A stretch of DNA of 64,000 bases from UBA11606 sp965243715 (GCA_965243715.1 CBDEVU010000007.1:213785-277784); one strand, 5' to 3'; shown: positions 50,536 to 59,573, numbered from the stretch's first letter. Translations and numbers: made by a program. Notes: generated by a model not told the origin, from the sequence alone.

Positions 50536-51219
50536 ATGGGTGAACTAGTTGAACTTGGCGGACCCGATGACGGACGCGGTTATCTCGCGCTCCCCGACTC
50601 ACGGATCGGTCCGGGCGTGGTGGTTATCCAAGAATGGTGGGGGCTCAATCCACAGATGAAGGCAACGGCGGACCACCTAGCCGAGAATGGTTTCGTGGCC
50701 CTCGCGCCGGATCTGTACCGCGGGGAACTCGCAGGGCATGACGAGATGGACAAAGCCGGACATTTGATGATCTCCCTACCACCGGAGCGAGCCGCCGCGG
50801 ACATGAGCGCCGCGGTGGACTTTCTTCGCTCCCACCCCGCCGTTACGTCACCCCAACTCGGGGCGATCGGATTCTGCATGGGCGGGATGCTCACGATGAT
50901 GATCGCGGCCCTGCGGGGCGACGCGATTGCGGTCGCGGTTCCCTTCTACGGCTACCCGGTGAGCAACGAACCCGACTGGAGCGGCCTTTCGGCGGTGGTA
51001 CGCGGCCACTTTTGTGCCGATGACGAGCACTTCCCCGCCGCCGGTGCCCGCGATCTAGAGCAGCGACTACAGGCAATGGGCAAGGACGTTCAGATCACGT
51101 TTCACGACGCACCACACGCGTTCATGAACGAGACCAATCCGTTCGGTAGCCACGACCCGGAACTCACCGGCCAATTGTGGCCCGAAGTGGTAACCCTGCT
51201 CGCCGATACCCTCACCTAG
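50536..51219 (+). CDS. Dienelactone hydrolase family protein
   Basis: 227 residues, alpha/beta hydrolase. Motifs: GVVVIQEWWGLNPQMKATAD (about 24-43), ALAPDLYRGE, and the nucleophile elbow GAIGFCMGGML with Cys as nucleophile; the remaining triad is expected in CADDEHFP (Asp) and DAPHAFMNE (His). Hydrolyses dienelactones or related esters in aromatic degradation; many homologues have other ester substrates. The ATG at 50536 matches the usual family start (MGE...) and follows TACTAT (50523-50528) by 7 nt, suggesting a leaderless mRNA; GTG at 50509 is an alternative. Confidence 0.9.
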   Translation: MGELVELGGPDDGRGYLALPDSRIGPGVVVIQEWWGLNPQMKATADHLAENGFVALAPDLYRGELAGHDEMDKAGHLMISLPPERAAADMSAAVDFLRSHPAVTSPQLGAIGFCMGGMLTMMIAALRGDAIAVAVPFYGYPVSNEPDWSGLSAVVRGHFCADDEHFPAAGARDLEQRLQAMGKDVQITFHDAPHAFMNETNPFGSHDPELTGQLWPEVVTLLADTLT

Positions 51220-51233
51220 CCTAGGGCCCTCGG

Positions 51234-51965
51234 ATGCACGAACCGGAAGCCGAACGACTCCACCGCAAGCAGCGCCTAGCAGCCGGTTTGCGGGTGATAG
51301 GGCGGCTCAACTTAGCCGAAGGGGTCGCTGGGCATGTCACTGTTCGCGACCCCGAACTCACCGATCATTTCTGGGTGAACCCGTTCGGCCACAACTTTAA
51401 GCTCATGTGCGTCTCGGATCTGATTCTTGTCAACCACGAAGGCGAAGTCGTCGAGGGTGACCGTCCGGTAAACAACGCCGCGTTCGCCATCCACTCCCAA
51501 ATACATGCCGCGCGTCCCGATGTCATCGCGGCCGCCCATTCGCATGCCATGTACGGGCGTACCTTCTCGACGTTGGGCCAACCATTGAGGATGCTCAGCC
51601 AGGACGACACCATGTTCTACAACGACGTTGCCATGTGTGACGCCGGAAGTGGTGCTGTCGTGTTCGACCTCGAGGTGGGTCGGGCCATGGCTGAGTCACT
51701 TGGCGACCGCAAGGCCCTCATTCACCAAAACCACGGCATCATCACCGCGGGCGGATCGGTGGACGCGGCCGTTTGGTGGTTCGTCGCCCTCGAGCGTTGC
51801 TGTCAGAGCCAATTGCTGGCAATGGCCGCTGGCGAACCAATCGAGATTCCCGACGAGTTGTGTCAAAGCGGCTACGAGGTGCAAGGCCACGACCTAGCTG
51901 GTTGGTTCCAGTTCCAACCATGGTGGGATGAACTCATGCGAGACGAACCGGAACTGCTGCACTAG
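51234..51965 (+). CDS. Class II aldolase/adducin family protein
   Basis: 243 residues. The zinc-binding histidines are seen in AAAHSHAMYG (about 99-108) and QNHGIITAGG (about 163-172), with LNLAEGVAGHVTVRDPE near the N-terminus and FWVNPFGHNFKLM for substrate phosphate/hydroxyl contacts. Family members act as aldolases, epimerases or decarboxylases on hydroxy-keto compounds. ATG at 51234, 14 nt after the dienelactone hydrolase stop, same direction, so probably one operon or overlapping promoters (TAGGGC at 51222 could be a -10). Confidence 0.9.
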   Translation: MHEPEAERLHRKQRLAAGLRVIGRLNLAEGVAGHVTVRDPELTDHFWVNPFGHNFKLMCVSDLILVNHEGEVVEGDRPVNNAAFAIHSQIHAARPDVIAAAHSHAMYGRTFSTLGQPLRMLSQDDTMFYNDVAMCDAGSGAVVFDLEVGRAMAESLGDRKALIHQNHGIITAGGSVDAAVWWFVALERCCQSQLLAMAAGEPIEIPDELCQSGYEVQGHDLAGWFQFQPWWDELMRDEPELLH

Positions 51966-52019
51966 GGCCGAGATTCCTGACCGTCAAGAGGCACGAACCT
52001 CAGGCTAGGGTTTGTCGCC

Positions 52020-52610
52020 GTGATCGAACTTCAAGTCCGCAAGATCCAGCTCGTGGTTCAGCGCGTGTTTGCGGCCGGTGGACGCCCTCTTCCTCGGCCT
52101 CATCGGACGGGCTCAATCGCCGCCGTGCTTAGCAACCCATTCTGCGGACGCTTCGCCGACGGCGACGAAATCGCGGCCTGGATGGACGCCTTGCAGCCGC
52201 TGGCCGATGAAATGGCCATCGATTTGCGCGACACGTTGGCAATCAACGACTACGAAATCCAGACCTACGGCAAAGGGGCAATCGTTGGCTCTAGTGGCGA
52301 ACTCGAAATCGCCGCGGCCTGGCATATTCCCGGCGGTCAGAGCCTTCGTAACGCCCTCAACTCACCGAAGGCCATGGTTCCATCCAGCAAAAAGATCGGC
52401 ACACTCGGGTCGCAGATCGACGTCCCTTTAGTGTACATCCACGCCTCGTATCTACGTTCCCACTACGACGTGCAACCGGTGGTAGTGCCTGACGGACCCC
52501 GGCCCAACGAGGTCGTCTACTGCGTGGTCATGTCGACGGGTGAACGACCGCATCCGCGCCTTGCCGGTTTCGGAATCGACGAGGTTTCCGGTACCGACGG
52601 CTTGCGATAG
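52020..52610 (+). CDS. Amino acid synthesis family protein (AA_synth, DUF1185)
   Basis: 196 residues. Matches the family pattern as I recall it: VRKIQLVVQRVFAAGGRPLP at the N-terminus, AVLSNPFCGRFADG, YGKGAIVGSSGELEIAAAWH, KAMVPSSKKIGTLGSQIDVP, YLRSHYDVQPVVVPDGPRPN, and a C-terminal GERPHPRLAGFG. The biochemical role of this family is not established. GTG at 52020 follows TAGGGT (52006-52011) by 8 nt. It sits between a class II aldolase and a RimK-type ligase on the + strand. Confidence 0.82.
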   Translation: MIELQVRKIQLVVQRVFAAGGRPLPRPHRTGSIAAVLSNPFCGRFADGDEIAAWMDALQPLADEMAIDLRDTLAINDYEIQTYGKGAIVGSSGELEIAAAWHIPGGQSLRNALNSPKAMVPSSKKIGTLGSQIDVPLVYIHASYLRSHYDVQPVVVPDGPRPNEVVYCVVMSTGERPHPRLAGFGIDEVSGTDGLR

Positions 52611-52648
52611 TCGCAGGGTCCGTGGCCATTTGCTAGGTTCAGAGACTG

Positions 52649-53869
52649 ATGAAACTAGCAATATTATCCCGCTCCCCACGCTCCTACAGCACTCAGCGTC
52701 TCGCCGCGGCAGCGCTTGAACGCGGCCACGAAGCGGTCAAACTCGACACTCTTCGGTTCGCCATTGATCTCTCGGGCCGAGAACCCGATCTGCAGTATCG
52801 AGGCCAACCCCTCGACGACTTTGATGCTGTCTTGCCCCGCATCGGCGCGTCGATCACCTTTTTCGGTCTCGCCGTCGTGCGCCAGTTCGAACAGATGGAT
52901 GTTTACACCCCCAGTCCGTCGAACGGTATTGCCAACTCGCGGGACAAACTGCGGGCTATCCAAGTACTTTCCCGTCACGAAGTAGCGATCCCGGCCACCA
53001 CGTTCGTGCGTGATAGGGCCGATGTTTTAGCGGCCATCGAGCGCGTCGGCGGTGCCCCTGTTGTCATCAAACTCCTCGAGGGCACCCAGGGTATTGGGGT
53101 CATTCTCGCCCCCGATACCAAGGTCGCAGAGGCGGTCATCGAGACGCTTCAAAGCACCCGCCAGAACGTGCTCATTCAGCGTTTCGTCGCCGAGAGCAAG
53201 GGACGCGACGTGCGTGCCCTCGTGGTCGGCGATCGGGTGGTGGCCGCCATGCGTCGGATCGCCCGAGGGGACGAGTTTCGTTCGAACGTTCATCGCGGCG
53301 GCGTCACCGAGGCCGTCGAACTCGATGCGGAGTACACCGAGGTGGCGGTGAGGGCGGCCCAGATCATGGGGCTGCGGGTTGCGGGGGTCGACATGCTGGA
53401 ATCCAACGACGGTCCGGTGGTGATGGAGGTCAACTCGTCCCCGGGATTTGAGGGCATAGAGAAGGCCACTGAACTCGATATTGCCGGGGCCATTATCGAC
53501 TACGTCGCCAACCAGGTGTCGTTCCCTGAGATCGATGTGCGTCAGCGGTTGAGTGTCTCGACCGGCTACGGGGTGGTTGAGTTATCCATCAACGAAGGGG
53601 CCACCATCCTCAACACGGCGACCACCATTGGTGAACTCAGAGACCAAGACATCTCGGTCCTCACTTTGCATCGGGGGCACACCGTGATTCCCAATCCCCG
53701 TAGTAATCGTGAGATCGAGGTAGGCGACCGCTTGCTCTGTTTCGGCCCGCACGAGACCCTGCGGGGACTCGTGCCCGCCCGTCGTCGTCGACGTCTTAGG
53801 GTGCAACCACTGCCCGACAACCGACTGCCAGAAACGCCGCCGTCGGGTCGCCAACCAGGCGAAGATTAG
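52649..53869 (+). CDS. RimK-type ATP-grasp ligase fused to a TrkA-C-like regulatory domain
   Basis: 406 residues. Residues 1-300 are a RimK-like ATP-grasp protein: start MKLAILSRSP, then NGIANSRDKLRAIQVLSRHE, VIKLLEGTQGIGVILA (P-loop), GRDVRALVVGDRVVAAMRR, and the metal-binding VVMEVNSSPGFEGIEKAT. RimK adds glutamates to a carboxyl end. From about 315 to 385 a second domain (VVELSINEGATILNTATTIG, then GDRLLCFGP) resembles RCK/TrkA-C ligand-binding domains. The last 25 residues are basic and proline-rich. A RimK with an adjacent aspartoacylase-like gene (1-nt gap) suggests ligation and release of an amino-acid conjugate. Confidence 0.88.
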   Translation: MKLAILSRSPRSYSTQRLAAAALERGHEAVKLDTLRFAIDLSGREPDLQYRGQPLDDFDAVLPRIGASITFFGLAVVRQFEQMDVYTPSPSNGIANSRDKLRAIQVLSRHEVAIPATTFVRDRADVLAAIERVGGAPVVIKLLEGTQGIGVILAPDTKVAEAVIETLQSTRQNVLIQRFVAESKGRDVRALVVGDRVVAAMRRIARGDEFRSNVHRGGVTEAVELDAEYTEVAVRAAQIMGLRVAGVDMLESNDGPVVMEVNSSPGFEGIEKATELDIAGAIIDYVANQVSFPEIDVRQRLSVSTGYGVVELSINEGATILNTATTIGELRDQDISVLTLHRGHTVIPNPRSNREIEVGDRLLCFGPHETLRGLVPARRRRRLRVQPLPDNRLPETPPSGRQPGED

Positions 53870-53870
53870 C

Positions 53871-54824
53871 GTGGCTCGTCGGCCCCCCTTTGTCATTGCG
53901 GGCACCGTGGCGGCCACCGGCCAGCGAACTCAGGCCGAAATCCCGATCGCTCGTCTGATGTCGGGGACACCGCTCGCGATCCCCGTTGTCGTGCTCAACG
54001 GCCGGTCGACGGGACCGACTATCTGGCTCAACGCCGCCACCCACGGCGACGAACTTGGCGGGGTGGAGATCATCCGCCAGGTGCTCGACGCCATCGAACC
54101 TAAAACGCTCAGCGGCACAATCATCGCCGTGCCGATAGTCAACGTCCACGGCTTCAACACCGGCGACCGTTACTTACCTGATCGCCGTGATCTTAACCGT
54201 TCGTTTCCCGGATCGGCCCGCGGTTCGCTCGCGGCTCGGATCGCCAACCTGCTAATGACTGAGGTCGTAAGCCACTGCGAGGTTGGCATTGATCTTCATA
54301 CCGGTTCCGATCACCGCATCAACCTGCCCCAAATCAGAGCCGATCTTGACGATCCCCGCACTAGCGACCTCGCCCGAGTGTTCGGCGCACCGATCGCTAT
54401 CCATTCCCGACTCCGTGATGGTTCCCTACGCCAGGCCGCTACCGATGCTGGAGCTACGTGCCTTGTCTACGAAGGAGGTGAAGCTTTCCGCTTCAACCGC
54501 GACGCGGTTGAGGTGGGAGTGGGAGGAGTACTGCGGATCTTGCGGTCGCTTGGGATGATAGAACACGACTTCCCCGCGGGGGCCAGTACCGACTTTTCGC
54601 GAAGAACCCGGTGGGTCCGAGCCCCCCGCAGCGGCATCATCGAATCGGCTTGCAGGTTGGGCGATCACGTCGAAAAGGGACGCTCTCTCGGCACACTGCG
54701 CGACCCGTTCGGAAAGCGGGTGGGGAAGCTCACGGCTAATACATCCGGCGTGGTAATCGGCACGTCTCTGCATCCGTTGGTGAACCGGGGCGACGCGGTG
54801 GTCCACATCGCCGAACTCACATAG
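53871..54824 (+). CDS. Succinylglutamate desuccinylase/aspartoacylase family protein
   Basis: 317 residues. Zinc carboxypeptidase-like site: NAATHGDELGGVEIIRQVLD (His and Glu ligands, about 55-74), RDLNRSFPG (substrate arginine/asparagine), GIDLHTGSDHRINLPQI (third His), and VYEGGEAF (catalytic Glu). The C-terminal beta domain has RWVRAPRSGIIESACRLGDH. It removes an acyl or amino-acid group from an amide. GTG at 53871, one nucleotide after the RimK-fusion stop, so co-translated. It overlaps the convergent aminotransferase by 8 nt. Confidence 0.9.
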   Translation: MARRPPFVIAGTVAATGQRTQAEIPIARLMSGTPLAIPVVVLNGRSTGPTIWLNAATHGDELGGVEIIRQVLDAIEPKTLSGTIIAVPIVNVHGFNTGDRYLPDRRDLNRSFPGSARGSLAARIANLLMTEVVSHCEVGIDLHTGSDHRINLPQIRADLDDPRTSDLARVFGAPIAIHSRLRDGSLRQAATDAGATCLVYEGGEAFRFNRDAVEVGVGGVLRILRSLGMIEHDFPAGASTDFSRRTRWVRAPRSGIIESACRLGDHVEKGRSLGTLRDPFGKRVGKLTANTSGVVIGTSLHPLVNRGDAVVHIAELT

Positions 54825-56022
54825 CGCCACTTGGCGGCCTGTTTCTTAGGGCTTCGCCGACCACCGCTGCAGCCGCTTCAACCCCCGATCCTGCGAGGGG
54901 TGCGCTAAGCGAACGAAGGGCTCCCTCGATCGTCGCCAACGTGCCCAAAATCATCGGTGGATTGAGATGCCCCATGTGAGCAATCCGAAACGAGTGCCGT
55001 GGCTCAATGATTCCCAACCCGACAGTGAGACCGGCCTTCTCGCAGCGAGCGGCTAAGGCCCGGGCGTTGACGATCCCCGTGTGCACCGCGGTGACCGCGT
55101 TGGACTGTTTCGAGGGGTCGGTGATCCACAAGTTCAAGCCCTCGGGGGTGGACCAGGCCATCACCGCAGCCCGAACCGCATCGGCGAGCACTTGGTGTCG
55201 AGCCCACACCGCATCGAGTCCGCCTTCCTCATCGATCATGCGCAAGGCCTCACGCATTCCGTAGAGATGCGATACCGGGGGCGTTCCCGAGAAACGCTCG
55301 TAAATCTTGGTGGCCTCACCCCGACGCTTCCAATCAAAGTAGGAACTACCGAGACCTGACTGTTCCACCCGCTGATAGGCCCGGTCGTTGACCCAAACAA
55401 TGCCGAGTCCTGGCGGGGTCATTAGCCCTTTTTGCGACGCCCCCACCGCTAGGTCGACACCCCAAGCATCCATCTCGAAACGTTCGCACCCCATGGAGGC
55501 AATGCAGTCGACCATGAGCAAAGCCGGATGCCCAGCAGCGTCGAGGGTTGCGCGCAGAGCGGGGATGTCGTTTCTCACTGAGGTCGCGGTGTCGGTATGA
55601 ACGCAGAGAACGGCGACCAGTTCGTGATCGGAATCAGCATGTAGCGCCGCTGCTGTGGCCTCTAGATCGATTGCGCCGTTGGCGCCCGCGGGCAGTTCGT
55701 GGACGTCTATACCCGCGAAATCTGCTGCTTCGCCCCATAGTGGCGCGAAACGCCCAGACTCCAGAACTAGGATGCGATCTCCTGGACTGAGCGTGTTGGC
55801 CAGCGCTAGTTCCCAGGCGCCGTGGCCGCTCGAAATCGACAGAAAGGCCTGGCCGGACGTTCGGGCCATAGCCGGGAGGCGGTCGAACACTTCATTCGAC
55901 ACGGCGAGGATTTCACGGCCGTAAATATCGGGCATAGCCGATGCCATAGCGGCCAGCACCCTATCGGGCATAATGGACGGACCCGGAATCGCCACCATCG
56001 GCCGCCCGTAACGCAGCGGCAC
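54817..56022 (-). CDS. Class V aminotransferase (alanine/serine-glyoxylate aminotransferase type)
   Basis: 401 residues. Begins with VAIPGPSIMPDRVLAAM, typical of AGT/SGAT proteins; SISSGHGAWELALANTLSPG, CVHTDTATSVRNDI, MVDCIASMGCERFEMDAWGV (PLP Asp), the PLP lysine in VGASQKGLMTPPGLGIVWV, and the C-terminal RIAHMGHLNPPMILGTLATI. Converts glyoxylate to glycine with alanine or serine, or acts on related 2-oxo acids. GTG at 56022 begins immediately after the cysC stop (TAG then GTG), so it belongs to the cys operon, perhaps supplying serine-derived carbon for cysteine synthesis. Confidence 0.9.
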   Translation of the reverse strand: MPLRYGRPMVAIPGPSIMPDRVLAAMASAMPDIYGREILAVSNEVFDRLPAMARTSGQAFLSISSGHGAWELALANTLSPGDRILVLESGRFAPLWGEAADFAGIDVHELPAGANGAIDLEATAAALHADSDHELVAVLCVHTDTATSVRNDIPALRATLDAAGHPALLMVDCIASMGCERFEMDAWGVDLAVGASQKGLMTPPGLGIVWVNDRAYQRVEQSGLGSSYFDWKRRGEATKIYERFSGTPPVSHLYGMREALRMIDEEGGLDAVWARHQVLADAVRAAVMAWSTPEGLNLWITDPSKQSNAVTAVHTGIVNARALAARCEKAGLTVGLGIIEPRHSFRIAHMGHLNPPMILGTLATIEGALRSLSAPLAGSGVEAAAAVVGEALRNRPPSGAM

Positions 56023-56673
56023 CTAACCGGTCCGCTCTGTTCGGCGAGACGTGGGACGAAACTTTGGGGCCACCGCGGCTGTTATCTCACGGAGCACAAC
56101 TTCGACCCATTCGTCTCGCGTCTGTGACGAATCAACAACGATTTCGGGCGAATGGGGTGGCTCGTAGGGAGCGGAAACCCCGCTGAAGTCAGCTATTTCG
56201 CCCGCTCGGGCTTTTGCGTAGAGTCCCTTAACGTCACGCGCTTCACACACCTCGATTGGCGTGTCAACAAACACCTCAATAAATCGCCCAGGCGGATGCA
56301 AATCACGCACCGCCTGTCGGTCCACTAAGTAGGGGGAGATAAAGGCGGTAAGTACCACGATTCCCGCATCCTGAAAAAGCCGACTCACCTCACCGATACG
56401 GCGAATGTTTTCGGTGCGATCCTCGGCAGAGAAGCCCAAGTCTCGATTCAACCCGAACCGGACGTTATCGCCGTCGAGTACATAAGCAGCTATTGCTTGG
56501 TCGATGAGCGCCCGCTCTACGGCATAAGCTAGGGTCGACTTTCCAGACCCGGACAACCCAGTGAACCAGACGGTCGCCGATCCGTGTCCGAGGTGAAAGG
56601 CTCGGTCGGTTCCCGAAACCGAACCAAGGGCTCTTACAATGTTGGTCGCTACGGGAGCGTTGTCATCAGCCAC
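56023..56673 (-). CDS. cysC: Adenylyl-sulfate (APS) kinase
   Basis: 216 residues. P-loop FTGLSGSGKSTLAYAVE, LDGDNVRFGLNRDLGFSAED (APS site DGDN), TAFISPYLVDRQAV, and RDVKGLYAKARAGEIADFSG with the conserved APS-binding lysine, ending APYEPP. Phosphorylates APS to PAPS. Full set of canonical residues, in contrast to the fused kinase domain of the upstream CysNC protein. GTG at 56673 overlaps the cysNC stop by 8 nt. Confidence 0.95.
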   Translation of the reverse strand: MADDNAPVATNIVRALGSVSGTDRAFHLGHGSATVWFTGLSGSGKSTLAYAVERALIDQAIAAYVLDGDNVRFGLNRDLGFSAEDRTENIRRIGEVSRLFQDAGIVVLTAFISPYLVDRQAVRDLHPPGRFIEVFVDTPIEVCEARDVKGLYAKARAGEIADFSGVSAPYEPPHSPEIVVDSSQTRDEWVEVVLREITAAVAPKFRPTSRRTERTG

Positions 56674-58585
56674 GGAGAATACCTCGCTCTACCAAGAGCG
56701 ACAAAATAGCGGCAACGCAGTCAGCGGGCGAACCCGCTGAGCTATCAACTCGAAGATCCATATCGGTCGGCCGCTCGTAAGGGGCGCTCACGCCCGGAAA
56801 GTTCTTTATCTCACCTGTGTCGGCCGCGGCGTAAATGCCGTGAGAATCACGCTGGCGACAAACCGCAACCGGCGTATCGACGAACACTTCGATGTAGCGC
56901 GCCGCCCCGACGAGTTGACGTGCTCGAGCCCGCACCTCGCGGTGGGGGGCAACGAGCGCCGCAATCACGATGAGGCCTTGGTTGTTGACGAGATGGGCTA
57001 CTTCGGCGACCCGCCTAACGTTTTCGGAGCGGTCATCGTCGCTGAACCCCAAATCTCGGCTTATCCCGAGCCGAGCGTTCTCACCATCGATACGCAACAC
57101 GACCTTGCCTCGGTCAAAAAGTTCACGTTCCAACATGGTCGCTATCGTGGACTTGCCCGCCGCGGTGAGCCCGGTTAGTAAAATGGTGACCGGCTTTTGA
57201 CCGAAGCGAATCGCTCGCTCTCGAGCCGACACCTCAGACGGGTGACCAACCAGCGAAGCTTCCGACGTTGCGTCCCAACGCGACGAGGCCGCTAACAACA
57301 TGCCCGCGGCAACGGTTGCGTTAGTCAGGTGATCGACCAGAACAAACGACCCCGTAACCCGGTTATGGTCGTAAGGATCAAACACCAACTCGCGGTCGGC
57401 GTTGACCGCGCATCGGGCGATATCGTTGAGCCTCAGGGTGTCAGCCTCGCTCTCTTCGAGGGTGTTGATATCAACCCGAGCCCTGATCGCGGTCACCGAG
57501 GCGTTGCACAGACCACCACTTGACCGCAGCAGGTATTGTCCGCCCACTTCGAGATGATTCTCCGACAGCCACACCAGAGTGGCTTCTACGCCGTGCGACC
57601 GTACCGGATGGGCGTCGGGACCAACCAGAATATCGCCGCGGCTGACATCAATCTCATCCGTGAGCGTAACGGTTACCGCTTGACCGGCTTGGGCATAATT
57701 GAGGTCACCATCAAAGGTTACAATTCGTTCGACGGTGGAGGTCATCCCCGACGGGAGTGCCACAATTGGATCGCCCGGTTGCAAAGTGCCGCCGCTTATC
57801 GTTCCGGCGAATCCGCGGAAATGAAGGTCCGGTCGGGTAACCATCTGTATTGGCAGCCGCAAAGGGCCGGTCTCGGTTTCCCGAGCGATCGAAACAGTTT
57901 CGAGGTACTCCATGAGCGTCGGGCCATCGAACCAAGGAAGGTTCTCGCCCTGATCGACGAGATTATCGCCACAAAGAGCCGATATGGGCAGGAAATACCG
58001 ATCACCGAGTTTCAGATCCGACGCAAAGGCACGGTACTGCTCACAGATACCGTTGAAGGCTGCCTCAGACCATTCGACGAGATCCATTTTGTTCACCGCG
58101 ATCACAACGCTACCAATGCCGAGCAGGCTGGCGATATAGCTGTGCCGCCGGGTTTGCGTGGTCACGCCATAACGGGCGTCGATTAAGATGATGGCCAACT
58201 GACAAGTGGACGCGCCGGTGACCATATTGCGCGTATATTGTTCGTGGCCTGGCGTGTCAGCAATAATGAACTTACGGCGGGCCGTCGAGAAATACCGGTA
58301 TGCAACGTCGATAGTGATGCCCTGCTCTCGTTCGGCCTTTAGCCCGTCCATCAGCAAAGCAAGGTCGACGGCCTCACCGGCTGATCCTTGGGTAGTCGAG
58401 TCTGCCGCTAATGCTGTCAACTGATCTTCATAGATCATCTTGGAGTCGTGAAGCAGGCGACCGATGAGCGTTGACTTGCCGTCGTCAACCGAACCGCAGG
58501 TCAAAAAGCGGAGTAGATCCTTACGTTCGTGGGCCGCAAGGTAAGCCTCGATATCGGTCGCGATAAGTTCGGATTGGTGACTCAC
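56666..58585 (-). CDS. cysNC: Sulfate adenylyltransferase large subunit fused to an APS-kinase-like domain (CysNC)
   Basis: 639 residues. Residues 1-430 are the GTPase subunit CysN: GSVDDGKSTLIGRLLHDSK (31-49), ADTPGHEQYTRNMV, AVNKMDLVEW, and the beta-barrel domains. Residues about 455-639 are APS-kinase-like: P-loop GLTAAGKST (472-480), but DGEN instead of DGDN (500-503) and RDSHGIYAAADTGE instead of RD-x-KGLYxKARAGE, so the APS-binding lysine is His582. This domain may be inactive or altered, which fits the separate intact cysC downstream. With CysD it makes APS from ATP and sulfate using GTP. GTG at 58585 overlaps the cysD stop by 1 nt. Confidence 0.95.
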   Translation of the reverse strand: MSHQSELIATDIEAYLAAHERKDLLRFLTCGSVDDGKSTLIGRLLHDSKMIYEDQLTALAADSTTQGSAGEAVDLALLMDGLKAEREQGITIDVAYRYFSTARRKFIIADTPGHEQYTRNMVTGASTCQLAIILIDARYGVTTQTRRHSYIASLLGIGSVVIAVNKMDLVEWSEAAFNGICEQYRAFASDLKLGDRYFLPISALCGDNLVDQGENLPWFDGPTLMEYLETVSIARETETGPLRLPIQMVTRPDLHFRGFAGTISGGTLQPGDPIVALPSGMTSTVERIVTFDGDLNYAQAGQAVTVTLTDEIDVSRGDILVGPDAHPVRSHGVEATLVWLSENHLEVGGQYLLRSSGGLCNASVTAIRARVDINTLEESEADTLRLNDIARCAVNADRELVFDPYDHNRVTGSFVLVDHLTNATVAAGMLLAASSRWDATSEASLVGHPSEVSARERAIRFGQKPVTILLTGLTAAGKSTIATMLERELFDRGKVVLRIDGENARLGISRDLGFSDDDRSENVRRVAEVAHLVNNQGLIVIAALVAPHREVRARARQLVGAARYIEVFVDTPVAVCRQRDSHGIYAAADTGEIKNFPGVSAPYERPTDMDLRVDSSAGSPADCVAAILSLLVERGILRG

Positions 58586-59517
58586 TAAAAATACCCTTCC
58601 CGCTTCTTTTCCTCCATCGAACCGGACTGGTCGTAGTCGATTACCCGCCCCTCACGTTCGGACCGAGTCGCTAACAGCATTTCTTGAATGATCTCCGGCA
58701 GTGTTGTCGCGGTGGACTCCACTGCGCCCGATAATGGATAGCAACCCAGAGTTCGGAATCGGATCGACCGCATCTCAACCTGCTCGTCGGGCTCGAACTG
58801 GAAGCGTTCGTCGTCCACCATAATAACGACACCGTTCCGTTCGACAACGGGTCGCAGAGCCGAATAATATAGCGGCACGATCGCAATGTTTTCGAGGTGG
58901 ATGTATTGCCACACATCGAGTTCGGTCCAGTTACTAATTGGGAAGACTCGGATGCTCTCTCCGAGGCTCACACGACCGTTGTAGAGACTCCATAACTCAG
59001 GTCGTTGGTTCTTAGGATCCCAGCGATGGTGCCGGTCACGGAAGCTGAAGACCCGTTCCTTGGCTCTCGATTTCTCTTCGTCACGCCGAGCACCGCCAAA
59101 GGCCGCGTCGTAAGCACCCGCTTCAAGAGCCTGTTTGAGCGCCTGAGTCTTCATAATATCGGTGTAATTCTTAGAACCGTGATCGAACGGATTAATACCT
59201 TTGGCCACACCATCGGCGTTGGTGTGGGTGATCAGGTCGAAACCAAGTTCGCTGGCCATACGATCACGAAATTCGATCATCTCACGGAACTTCCACGTGG
59301 TATCAACGTGCAGTAGCGGGAAGGGGATTTTGCTGGGGTAGAACGCTTTGCGGGCAAGATGAAGAAGAACCGAGGAGTCCTTGCCGATCGAATAAAGCAT
59401 GACCGGACGTTCGAACTGAGAAACGACCTCGCGCATGATGTGAATGCTCTCGGCTTCGAGTTGCGCCAGATGGGTCAGCCGGTTCGCACTGTTCGACCGG
59501 TTCGCACTGTTCGACAT
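58585..59517 (-). CDS. cysD: Sulfate adenylyltransferase small subunit
   Basis: 310 residues, usual length 300-310. ATP PP-loop variant YSIGKDSSVLLHLARKAFYP (42-61), FPLLHVDTTWKFREMIEFRD, GARRDEEKSRAKERVFSFRD and the C-terminal QSGSMEEKKREGYF are all CysD hallmarks. First gene of cysD-cysNC-cysC-aminotransferase. The N-terminus carries an exact 18-bp tandem duplication (59479-59514) encoding RSNSANRSNSAN-type repeats just after the ATG at 59517. The 56 bp upstream, before the surface protein stop at 59574, must hold the promoter; no riboswitch was recognised. Confidence 0.96.
   Translation of the reverse strand: MSNSANRSNSANRLTHLAQLEAESIHIMREVVSQFERPVMLYSIGKDSSVLLHLARKAFYPSKIPFPLLHVDTTWKFREMIEFRDRMASELGFDLITHTNADGVAKGINPFDHGSKNYTDIMKTQALKQALEAGAYDAAFGGARRDEEKSRAKERVFSFRDRHHRWDPKNQRPELWSLYNGRVSLGESIRVFPISNWTELDVWQYIHLENIAIVPLYYSALRPVVERNGVVIMVDDERFQFEPDEQVEMRSIRFRTLGCYPLSGAVESTATTLPEIIQEMLLATRSEREGRVIDYDQSGSMEEKKREGYF
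59479..59514. repeat. Exact 18-bp tandem duplication inside cysD
   Basis: CCGGTTCGCACTGTTCGA occurs twice head to tail (59479-59496 and 59497-59514). It adds six residues in frame near the N-terminus of CysD. Confidence 0.95.
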
Positions 59518-59573
59518 CGAGGCACCATACTAGCGGCGGACCGAGACCGGCTCACCGGGATCCGATGATGAGG

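Noticed and set aside
59518..59573. SAM- or cysteine-related riboswitch before cysD
   Set aside because: The gap is only 56 nt and shows none of the conserved riboswitch core sequences or stems.
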